Positions 1 through 5,117 of a DNA stretch of 8,948 nt are shown piece by piece. The notes beneath the pieces are model-generated. The model was not told the origin of the DNA. It ran no database searches and saw only the letters and a program-made list of their open reading frames with translations. The stretch is taken from contig CAZXDS010000143.1 in the NCBI GenBank assembly GCA_964639525.1, forward strand, positions 1-8,948. Reading direction: 5' to 3'. How positions within the stretch are numbered: position 1 is the stretch's first letter; each line of letters starts with the position of its first letter. A program made the position numbers and the translations under genes. The DNA is from CAZXDS01 sp964639525 (lineage in GTDB: Bacteria; Bacteroidota; Ignavibacteria; Ignavibacteriales; Melioribacteraceae).

Positions 1-48
1 AAGTTAAGTGCAAGAAATCTCGCACTACGCATAGCCAAACCGTTAGCC
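1..48 (+). other. Possible truncated 3' half of an integron attC-like site
   Basis: The tract ends in GTTAGCC (42-48), one base off the attC R' core GTTRRRY, and an ATG follows 5 nt later at 54. The ten bases before it (32-41) match the general attC right-hand consensus at about seven positions. A small hairpin, AGTGC (7-11) with GCACT (22-26), would lie at the tip of the folded site. The left half with R'' and L'' would be outside the window, so the fold cannot be verified. The consensus is degenerate and chance similarity is quite possible. Confidence 0.2.
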
Positions 49-53
49 AAAAT

Positions 54-325
54 ATGAAAAAAAAACCAAAACTATTATCAGAGTAATATCCTTATGTAAA
101 AAAAATAGAGCTTCTTATCAAATAAAGATATCTTTACAAAGAATATTAAAAATCTTATACAAAAGGAATTAGTATGTTAAAGAATTAGATGAGTATGATT
201 TTGAAGATATGTTCTTTGGTAATTTACCAAATATCACACAACTTCATAAATGCATGAAACAAATTAAATTAAACACTACAGAAATAGAATCTATTCCCAA
301 AGAAAAAAAACATTACAAATTTTAA
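54..325 (+). pseudogene. Probable remnant of an unrecognised small gene, broken across three frames
   Basis: The clearest part is an open tract at 173-325 ending in TAA. It encodes 50 residues with protein-like composition: an acidic, aromatic start (ELDEYDFEDMFFGNLPN) and a lysine-rich end (KEKKHYKF). It has no ATG before 209 and an in-frame TAG at 170. Upstream coding-like pieces lie in the other two forward frames. One starts at ATG 54 (MKKKPKLLSE, TAA at 84, then YPYVKKIELLIK), and one runs over about 109-180 and ends QKELVC. Joined, they would give roughly 85-90 residues and need one stop codon removed and two frame changes. The family is not recognised. In DNA this AT-rich some open stretches arise by chance, so only the last 50 codons are moderately convincing. 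The next gene begins 10 nt after the stop. Confidence 0.35.
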
Positions 326-335
326 TACATAAATT

Positions 336-682
336 ATGGCGCTAGCAAAAGAACAAATAACAGAGATAAAAAAAGAAGCGGCAAAATTTCTCTACTACAA
401 ACGCCCGCCGGAAGAGATACGAAACCAAGTAGATTTAAGCTACCATATTGAAGAGCAAAGCGTTTACATATTTGAAATAAGACCCGAATGGAACGCCCTG
501 AAATAATTATAGAAGAGCAGATTGCTAAAGCCACTTATGTAAAAAAAGAAAAACATTGGAAAATATTTTGGATGAGAGACAACTTAAAATGGTATTTATA
601 TGAACCGATACCGTATGTTAAACTTATTTCAGATTTTTTTAACATAGTAGCAGACGATGAAATGCACTGTTTTTTCGGTTAA
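336..682 (+). pseudogene. DUF3024-family protein gene, frameshifted
   Basis: Two overlapping open frames together make one small DUF3024-like protein of about 115 residues. The first runs from ATG 336 to TAA 504-506 (56 aa) and contains YKRPPEEIRNQVDLSYHIE and SVYIFEIRPEW. The second is open to TAA 680-682 and contains IAKATYVKKEKHWKIFW, LKWYLYEPIP and a CFFG end. The family pattern recognised from memory is RPPPEIR...QSV.LFE.RP.W..P, then IAK.RY....W.LYW...L.W..YEP, ending in FWG or similar. The halves join if one base is restored, most likely near 489-497, where W-x-x-P should be read. Both frames are open over about 476-503 and no slippery heptamer is visible. A genuine 1-nt deletion or a sequencing error is therefore likelier than programmed frameshifting. 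An ATG at 488 could start the second half separately. No Shine-Dalgarno is seen before 336. The molecular function of DUF3024 is unknown. Confidence 0.75.
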
Positions 683-884
683 ATAATCCCCCAAAAACGT
701 TTTGCCAAACAGAATTAAAAGATCAGCAATTCGGGGACAAAATTAAAACTATGTGAAATAATAATTTATAGCGATGATAAAAAATATTTTGGCAAAGACC
801 GAATCCGGCTTTCGACTGATTTTCCGGTTAATTAAAATAAAGTAAACCAGTAAACTAACTAAAACATTATTCTTTTTCGATTAG

Positions 885-966
885 TCCACGTCCGCCACGG
901 CGGATAAGTCGGGATTAACAATAAGCTTAGCCAAGCTAAGAACCGTTTCCCGATACGGGTCTGCGA
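885..966. repeat. Cluster of short GC-rich palindromes
   Basis: Three hairpins follow one another in an otherwise AT-rich spacer. The first is TCCGCC (891-896) with GGCGGA (899-904). The second is CTTAGC (926-931) with GCTAAG (935-940) and a 3-nt loop. The third is CCCG (949-952) with CGGG (956-959). A wider pair, TCGGGA (909-914) with TCCCGA (948-953), encloses the second hairpin and competes with the third. There is no T-tract after them, so they are not an intrinsic terminator. They resemble a worn intergenic palindromic repeat, but no copy number can be judged from one window. Confidence 0.5.
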
Positions 967-1086
967 CAACAGTTTTTATTACAAATTTGCCAAGAATATT
1001 TGACTCTGAATCGCTGTTTTAAAATACCGACATATAAAATTCAATTCATTAGCTTATTCATACAAATTATTATTTTCAATTTTTCA

Positions 1087-1118
1087 TTTGCAAAGATTGT
1101 ATTTTTTTCATATTTTTA
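1087..1118 (+). promoter_or_regulatory. Possible Bacteroidota-type promoter for the Rrf2 operon
   Basis: TTTG at 1087-1090 and TATTTTTA at 1111-1118 are separated by 20 nt. This fits the Bacteroidota pattern TTTG - about 19 nt - TAnnTTTG, with seven of eight positions matched in the second box. Transcription would begin near 1123, on the left flank of the palindrome described next. The DNA is very AT-rich, so the match may be accidental. Confidence 0.3.
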
Positions 1119-1123
1119 TTTCA

Positions 1124-1136
1124 GACTTATTTAGTC
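1124..1136. promoter_or_regulatory. Candidate Rrf2 operator, GACT-N5-AGTC
   Basis: A perfect GACT / AGTC inverted repeat with a 5-nt AT-only spacer lies 26 nt upstream of the Rrf2-type start codon. The same half-sites and spacing form the core of IscR type 1 sites (GACT RWWWY AGTC); four of the five spacer bases fit, while the outer flanks match poorly. Its place at the presumed transcription start suits autorepression. The assignment rests on motif similarity and position only. Confidence 0.45.
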
Positions 1137-1162
1137 GTATTTAATTAACATTTTTATTTACA

Positions 1163-1573
1163 ATGCTCAAAATTCCAAAATCGGTAGAATATGCAGTATT
1201 AGCTCTAAAATTTATTGGCGAGCAGGAAGAACATTGCACAACTAAGGAAATCTCAGAATCTGTAAATATTCCATACAATTTATTGGCGAAAATTCTACAA
1301 AAACTGAATAAGGAAAACATTATTACTTCTGTTCAGGGAGCGAAAGGCGGGTACTTTCTAAAATCATCCGCCTCAAAAATAACATTAAATAAAATTATTG
1401 AAGCTGTAGAACATCCGCTGCAATTGACTGATTGCATGGTTGAAAAACCTTCAGCCGATGCATGTAAGCGATTTGATAATTGCTGCTTGGTAAATCCATT
1501 AAATAGAATTCAATTAAAAATAGCTGAACTTTTTGAAAACACTACACTTTTAGAATTAACCGGAGAATCATGA
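1163..1573 (+). CDS. Rrf2-family transcriptional regulator, probably Fe-S cluster sensing
   Basis: The 136-aa product is the normal length for Rrf2/IscR/NsrR-type repressors, dimeric winged-helix proteins whose DNA binding often depends on an Fe-S cluster. The winged helix covers about residues 1-80. It includes the opening KSVEYAVLALKFI, a helix-turn-helix around NIPYNLLAKILQKL and the family wing GAKGGYFL (59-66). Cys91, Cys101, Cys107 and Cys108 give C-x9-C-x5-C(C). That is wider than the C-x5-C-x5-C of IscR but still consistent with three cluster ligands. The ATG at 1163 has no Shine-Dalgarno and gives the typical N-terminus MLKIPKSVEYA. The gene is followed, with a 4-nt overlap, by an unknown gene and then superoxide dismutase. 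An oxidative or nitrosative stress regulator of its own operon is the natural inference; a SUF- or IscR-like regulator is the alternative. Family assignment is firm; effector and targets are not known. Confidence 0.92.
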   Translation: MLKIPKSVEYAVLALKFIGEQEEHCTTKEISESVNIPYNLLAKILQKLNKENIITSVQGAKGGYFLKSSASKITLNKIIEAVEHPLQLTDCMVEKPSADACKRFDNCCLVNPLNRIQLKIAELFENTTLLELTGES

Positions 1574-1881
1574 TGAATTATCTTGAAGAATTAAAATCGA
1601 ATGAAACAATTTTCTTAGTATTTTTGTCTGAAAAATATCCTTTCCATTACCATTCCAATTTATTTTTACGAGATTTACAGTATGCAATCCATGCGTATTT
1701 TAAGTTGAAAGATAATGATCTTCGATTTACGGAAACTGAAAAATTAGCCTACAATTTTGCTGAGCATCTTGTAATTGAAAATAAATTAAGCCCCGTAAAT
1801 AATTTCACATGGCAAGTTATAATTGATATTTCACCGAAGAAAGAAGAAGAAAAACTTATAGAAGCTGAAACAACTACTTAA
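1570..1881 (+). CDS. Uncharacterised 103-aa protein between Rrf2 regulator and SOD
   Basis: The family is not recognised. The reading frame overlaps the regulator stop by 4 nt (ATGA), and GGAGA at 1562-1566 serves as ribosome binding site. A second ATG at 1573 (102 aa) has better spacing from it, so either may be the true start. The product looks cytoplasmic: no signal peptide or membrane span. It has aromatic and histidine-containing stretches (YPFHYHSNLF near residues 23-32, YAIHAYFKL near 38-46), a mixed helical middle and a charged tail rich in Lys and Glu that ends ETTT. It contains no cysteine and no obvious metal motif. The close coupling on both sides (41 nt to the sod gene) implies co-expression with the regulator and the dismutase. 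A role in redox stress or in modulating the regulator is only a guess from position. That it is a real gene is well supported by the overlap and the SD. Confidence 0.8.
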   Translation: MMNYLEELKSNETIFLVFLSEKYPFHYHSNLFLRDLQYAIHAYFKLKDNDLRFTETEKLAYNFAEHLVIENKLSPVNNFTWQVIIDISPKKEEEKLIEAETTT

Positions 1882-1910
1882 TCAATTTACACATTATAAA
1901 TAAATTAACA

Positions 1911-1915
1911 AGGAG
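1911..1915 (+). promoter_or_regulatory. Shine-Dalgarno of superoxide dismutase gene
   Basis: AGGAG lies 7 nt before the ATG at 1923, ideal spacing. It marks this start as correct and suggests strong translation compared with the SD-less genes nearby. Confidence 0.75.
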
Positions 1916-1922
1916 AAACAAA

Positions 1923-2531
1923 ATGGGAAAATTCACACTTCCAAATCTGCCTTATGCATTTGATGCATTAGAGCCTTTCATAGATACGCGTACAATGGAA
2001 ATCCATCACGACAAGCATCATAATGGATACACAAATAATTTAAACGCTGCACTTGAAGGAGGAGATACTGCTAATCTTTCAATTGAAGAAATTCTCAGCA
2101 GCGTTTCTAATTACTCAACTGCTGTGAGAAACAACGGCGGCGGTTATTATAATCATTCTTTGTTCTGGACAATTATGGGTGCTAATAAAGGCGGTGAGCC
2201 GACTAATGATTTGGCTGCTGCAATAAACAGTTCATTCGGTTCTTTTGAAGAATTTAAAAACTTATTTTCAACCGCTGCAAAAACTCGATTCGGTTCAGGC
2301 TGGGCTTGGTTGCTGTTAAACGACGGCAAGTTGCAAGTTACATCAACACCCAATCAGGATAATCCTTTGATGGATATTGCCAAAATAAAAGGAACTCCAA
2401 TTCTTGCTCTTGATGTTTGGGAACACGCTTACTACTTAAAGTACCAAAACCGCAGACCTGAATATGTGGACGCTTTCTTTAATGTAGTTAATTGGGATGA
2501 GGTTGCACGTAGATATGATGAAGCAAAATAG
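1923..2531 (+). CDS. sodA: Superoxide dismutase, Fe/Mn family, Mn-type signature
   Basis: The 202-aa protein is a full-length iron/manganese superoxide dismutase, which converts superoxide to oxygen and hydrogen peroxide in the cytoplasm. It opens FTLPNLPYAFDALEP. The metal ligands are all present: His28 in MEIHHDKHH, His78 in NHSLFW, and Asp164 and His168 in LDVWEHAYY. The second-shell tyrosine is Tyr36. The outer-sphere Gln lies in the C-terminal half (Gln145, TPNQDNPLM), with Gly at the corresponding N-terminal position (GGGYYNH). That is the pattern of Mn enzymes, although cambialistic forms exist. No signal peptide is seen. The gene is the last of the Rrf2 operon and is followed by a strong hairpin terminator. 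Placement behind an Rrf2-type regulator suggests induction under oxidative or iron-related stress. The family call is certain; metal preference is inferred. Confidence 0.97.
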   Translation: MGKFTLPNLPYAFDALEPFIDTRTMEIHHDKHHNGYTNNLNAALEGGDTANLSIEEILSSVSNYSTAVRNNGGGYYNHSLFWTIMGANKGGEPTNDLAAAINSSFGSFEEFKNLFSTAAKTRFGSGWAWLLLNDGKLQVTSTPNQDNPLMDIAKIKGTPILALDVWEHAYYLKYQNRRPEYVDAFFNVVNWDEVARRYDEAK

Positions 2532-2582
2532 TTCAATTTCATCATCAAAAATGGTGATATTATTTTTATGATAGAATGAAAT

Positions 2583-2615
2583 AAAAAAACCCGCTGAATC
2601 TATCAGCGGGTTTTT
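2583..2615. terminator. Bidirectional intrinsic terminator between sod and atpC
   Basis: CCCGCTGA (2590-2597) pairs perfectly with TCAGCGGG (2603-2610) around a 5-nt loop. A run of A lies before it and a run of T after it, extending the stem by about five A-T pairs. The flanks make it work in both directions, for the plus-strand sod operon and the minus-strand atpDC operon, which converge here. Confidence 0.9.
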
Positions 2616-2648
2616 AATTTGATAAAATATTACTAATTTTTTAATACT

Positions 2649-3056
2649 TTAATTTTTTATTATTTTTAATCTATTCAAAGCCTTTTTAAGAGCTACTTCA
2701 GCACGGGCAACATCAACCTCCTTCTTATCCTTTTCAGATAATCTATGCTCTGCCCTTTCCTTTGCCCTTTCGGCTCTATCGACATCAATTTCATCAACTC
2801 TTTCAAAACTTTCTGATAGAATTAAGACTTTGTTATTCAATACTTCAACTTTGCCGCCGCCGGTTGCATAAATAACAGATTGAGCTCCGTTTTGCTCTTG
2901 AATTTTCACTTTACCAATTTCGAAAGAACTGAGTAAAGGCGCGTGATTATAAAGAACTTGAAAACCACCAAGTGTTCCGGGAATAGTAATTGAAACTACT
3001 TCCCCTTTGAAAATTGGTTTTGACGGCGTGATAACTTCTACATTAATTAATTTCAT
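2649..3056 (-). CDS. atpC: F1Fo ATP synthase epsilon subunit
   Basis: The 135-aa product is the epsilon subunit of the central stalk of F-type ATP synthase, which couples rotation to catalysis and can inhibit ATP hydrolysis. The N-terminal beta-sandwich spans about residues 1-84, with the family features MKLINVEVITPSKPIFKGEV, GxxGGFQVLYNHAPLLSS and YATGGGKVEV. The remaining residues form the charged helical C-terminal domain (RAERAKERAEHRL, then an Ala/Lys/Arg-rich helix). Length is typical. The ATG at 3056 lies 5 nt after the atpD stop with no separate Shine-Dalgarno, so translation is probably coupled to atpD. The shared terminator with sod lies 34 nt beyond its stop. No other ATP synthase gene is nearby. 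Confidence 0.96.
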   Translation of the reverse strand: MKLINVEVITPSKPIFKGEVVSITIPGTLGGFQVLYNHAPLLSSFEIGKVKIQEQNGAQSVIYATGGGKVEVLNNKVLILSESFERVDEIDVDRAERAKERAEHRLSEKDKKEVDVARAEVALKKALNRLKIIKN

Positions 3057-3061
3057 AATTA

Positions 3062-4471
3062 CTACATCATCGTTTTAGCGTTTTCAACTGCTTCTTCAAT
3101 CGTACCAACATACATAAATGCAGCTTCAGGAAGATCGTCATGTTTGCCTTCAAGAATCTCTTTAAAACTGCGAACTGTATCTTCCATCTTCACATATTTG
3201 CCTGCAAAGCCGGTAAACTGTTCGGCAACGTGGAAAGGTTGACTAAAGAATCTTTGTATTCTTCTTGCACGACGAACAGTAATTTTATCTTCTTCCGAAA
3301 GCTCATCCATACCAAGAATATTAATAATATCTTGCAAATCATTATACGACTGTAAAATTTCTTTCACTTCTGTTGCAATGCGATAATGTTCTTCGCCAAC
3401 AATTGACGGCTCTAAAATTCTCGAAGTTGAATCCAAAGGATCAACAGCAGGATAAATTCCAAGTTCTGCAATTTGCCTACTGAGTACTGTTGTTGCATCC
3501 AAGTGAGAAAAAGCCGTTGCAGGAGCAGGGTCTGTTAAGTCATCAGCAGGAACATAAATTGCCTGAACCGATGTAATAGAACCTTTGTCCGTAGATGTTA
3601 TTCTTTCCTGAAGCTCTCCCATCTCGGTAGCAAGGTTAGGCTGATAACCAACGGCAGAAGGCATACGTCCGAGCAAAGCACTAACTTCTGAACCCGCTTG
3701 CGTAAATCTAAATATATTATCAATGAACAAAAGTACATCGCGATTTTCAGCATCTCTGAAATATTCAGCCATAGTCAAACCAGTTAAACCAACACGAAGT
3801 CTCGCTCCAGGCGGTTCATTCATCTGACCAAAAACAAGTGCAGTTTTTTCAAGCACACCTGATTCTTTCATTTCAAGCCAAAGGTCGTTACCTTCACGCG
3901 TTCGTTCACCAACACCGGAAAATACAGAATAACCACCATGTTGTTTGGCAATGTTATTAATCAATTCCATAATAATAACGGTTTTACCAACACCGGCTCC
4001 ACCAAACAGTCCGGTTTTCCCACCTCTGGAATACGGCTCAAGTAAATCAATTACTTTAATTCCGGTTTCAAACATTTCCTGAGATGTTGATAAATTTTCA
4101 TATTTCGGGGCTTGGCGGTGAATATTATATTTTTCCTTTGTCTTTATTTCGCCGAGTCCGTCAATTCCTTCACCGATAACATTTATCAAACGTCCAAGAG
4201 TTTCAGGTCCAACAGGAACAGCAATGGGATTGCCGGTATCCACAGCCTTCATGCCCCTAACTAAACCATCTGTAGAATCCATAGCAACACAACGAACTCT
4301 ATTTTCACCAAGATGCTGCTGTACTTCAACTATTAAAGTCTCTTCTACATCTTCGGTATTTGTACGCGGAATATGAATTGAATTATAAATTCTTGGTAAA
4401 CTACCATCTTCAAAATCTATGTCCACAACAGGACCAATTACTTGTACAATTTTACCTTCGTTGTTTGCCAA
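3062..4471 (-). CDS. atpD: F1Fo ATP synthase catalytic beta subunit
   Basis: The 469-aa product is the full-length catalytic beta subunit of F1 ATP synthase, which makes ATP from ADP and phosphate on the cytoplasmic face of the membrane. Motifs seen are the Walker A loop GGAGVGKT (157-164), the catalytic glutamate in GERTREG (Glu189), the Walker B segment LLFIDNIFR ending at Asp251 and following residues, the alpha/beta signature PAVDPLDSTS (341-350) and the DELSEED loop (389-395) that contacts the gamma subunit. The start codon is TTG at 4471-4469, with AGGAG 5 nt upstream and an in-frame stop at 4487-4489. No other start is possible for the conserved N-terminus (ANNEGKIVQVIGPVVDIDF). It is transcribed with atpC, and the other subunits must be encoded elsewhere. 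A split atpDC locus is known in Chlorobi and related groups. Confidence 0.98.
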   Translation of the reverse strand: MANNEGKIVQVIGPVVDIDFEDGSLPRIYNSIHIPRTNTEDVEETLIVEVQQHLGENRVRCVAMDSTDGLVRGMKAVDTGNPIAVPVGPETLGRLINVIGEGIDGLGEIKTKEKYNIHRQAPKYENLSTSQEMFETGIKVIDLLEPYSRGGKTGLFGGAGVGKTVIIMELINNIAKQHGGYSVFSGVGERTREGNDLWLEMKESGVLEKTALVFGQMNEPPGARLRVGLTGLTMAEYFRDAENRDVLLFIDNIFRFTQAGSEVSALLGRMPSAVGYQPNLATEMGELQERITSTDKGSITSVQAIYVPADDLTDPAPATAFSHLDATTVLSRQIAELGIYPAVDPLDSTSRILEPSIVGEEHYRIATEVKEILQSYNDLQDIINILGMDELSEEDKITVRRARRIQRFFSQPFHVAEQFTGFAGKYVKMEDTVRSFKEILEGKHDDLPEAAFMYVGTIEEAVENAKTMM

Positions 4472-4476
4472 TTTTG

Positions 4477-4481
4477 CTCCT
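4477..4481 (-). promoter_or_regulatory. Shine-Dalgarno that fixes the atpD TTG start
   Basis: On the minus strand AGGAG is followed by a 5-nt spacer and TTG. Together with the in-frame TAG just upstream (4487-4489) it leaves TTG as the only usable start for atpD. Confidence 0.8.
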
Positions 4482-4517
4482 AAATTCTATTTAAATGAAA
4501 GTGTTAAATTAAAGAAT

Positions 4518-4547
4518 ATTATAAAGTTTTTCAATTCAATTAGTAAA
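4518..4547 (-). promoter_or_regulatory. Possible atpDC promoter
   Basis: On the minus strand a perfect TATAAT (4523-4518) follows an imperfect TTTACT (4547-4542) after an 18-nt spacer. The leader to the atpD start would be about 40 nt. The region is so AT-rich that the -10 match has limited weight, and Bacteroidota-type sigma factors prefer other boxes. Confidence 0.3.
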
Positions 4548-4677
4548 TTATTATTATTATTTTCGACAATGATTTTTTCATTTAGTTATGTTTTTTGATA
4601 TTTGAAGATTAGTGTTTTTTACAACTCTGATGTGTAAGATGCAAATATTTGAGCAATTACTTTTGATAACCACAACA

Positions 4678-4716
4678 CGGTTTGCGATTGAAATAATAAT
4701 TACAATTCGCAAACCG
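4678..4716. repeat. 10-bp perfect inverted repeat, role unknown
   Basis: CGGTTTGCGA (4678-4687) pairs perfectly with TCGCAAACCG (4707-4716) across a 19-nt AT-rich loop. A further TTG/CAA pairing is possible inside with one bulged base, and CAC/GTG outside after a bulge. No T-tract follows on either strand, so it is not an intrinsic terminator. It stands out by GC content in the gap between atpD and the kinase gene. It could be a regulator site, a fragment of a repeat family or a relic of a recombination site. Confidence 0.6.
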
Positions 4717-4757
4717 GCCGTGATTCTGAGAGGTAATTTGTACTACAATTCCAAATT

Positions 4758-4844
4758 TTAAAATAAGAAAGACAATTGTTTGGCGACTGCTATTCCAAAA
4801 ATCAAAAAAACTACAATTAATGTTAAATAATAAGTAATTTTCAT
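4758..4844 (-). CDS. Doubtful 28-aa single-span membrane peptide
   Basis: A short open frame on the minus strand starts MKITYYLTLIVVFLIF, continues GIAVAKQL and ends in a stop at 4760-4758. Almost the whole peptide is hydrophobic and would form one membrane span. No good Shine-Dalgarno is seen, only GAG 2-4 nt before the ATG. In AT-rich spacer DNA short Phe/Leu/Ile-rich frames are common by chance, so this is listed as a candidate only. No family is recognised. Confidence 0.2.
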   Translation of the reverse strand: MKITYYLTLIVVFLIFGIAVAKQLSFLF

Positions 4845-5117
4845 TCTCAAACTATTTTTTTATTAATCAAATTATCAAATATATTTTATTGTATATTTTT
4901 TAGTGAAAAGAAAAAATTAACCGAGTTTAATCAAATGTGAATCAGTACTACTAAAAAATACTCATACTTTTTTTTAGAAATTAAAATAAGATGAATTATC
5001 AATTAGGACAATGTTTTTTTCCAAAACTGCTCTCACAATGTGCTGAAATGCTCATATTTGTATATATTTTGAAGTAGGAATCTTATATTTACTATCAATT
5101 AAATTATAATATATTTT
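4845..5117. other. AT-rich leader region upstream of the sensor kinase
   Basis: No convincing gene is present; a 28-codon frame at 4991-5077 has no ribosome binding site. Two points may matter for regulation. TATAAT at 5105-5110 ends 7 nt before the kinase ATG, which would allow a leaderless transcript. Two TGCTC pentamers (5028-5032 and 5049-5053) lie exactly 21 bp apart, the spacing typical of LytTR binding sites. Both are weak signals. Confidence 0.35.

Larger units (their letters stand above)
683..1162. other. Non-coding stretch with palindromes and regulator promoter
   Basis: No convincing gene was found on either strand; the best candidate is a 23-codon ORF at 774-845 with no ribosome binding site. 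The stretch holds a cluster of GC-rich palindromes (885-966). Its right end carries the putative promoter and operator of the Rrf2-type gene that starts at 1163. Confidence 0.6.

Noticed and set aside
189..257. ATG-started frame MSMILKICSL in the left edge
   Set aside because: Overlaps the longer, more protein-like tract in another frame and ends after about 22 codons.
334..534. Minus-strand open frame opposite the DUF3024 gene
   Set aside because: Leucine/serine-rich shadow of a plus-strand gene whose two halves match a known family.
774..845. 23-codon frame in the 683-1162 spacer
   Set aside because: Too short, no Shine-Dalgarno and no recognisable similarity.
2153..2353. Minus-strand open frame inside the superoxide dismutase gene
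   Set aside because: Lies entirely within a complete, clearly functional dismutase gene and has no family resemblance.
3140..3355. Plus-strand open frame inside atpD
   Set aside because: Antisense shadow of the conserved 3' part of atpD.
4678..4716. Inverted repeat as an attC site
   Set aside because: Neither end carries a matching RYYYAAC/GTTRRRY pair, so only the hairpin itself is reported.
4678..4716. Inverted repeat as an intrinsic terminator
   Set aside because: Loop of 19 nt and no T-tract on either strand.
4991..5077. 28-codon open frame upstream of the kinase (MNYQLGQCFF...)
   Set aside because: No ribosome binding site, composition typical of chance frames in AT-rich DNA, and it overlaps the presumed control region.
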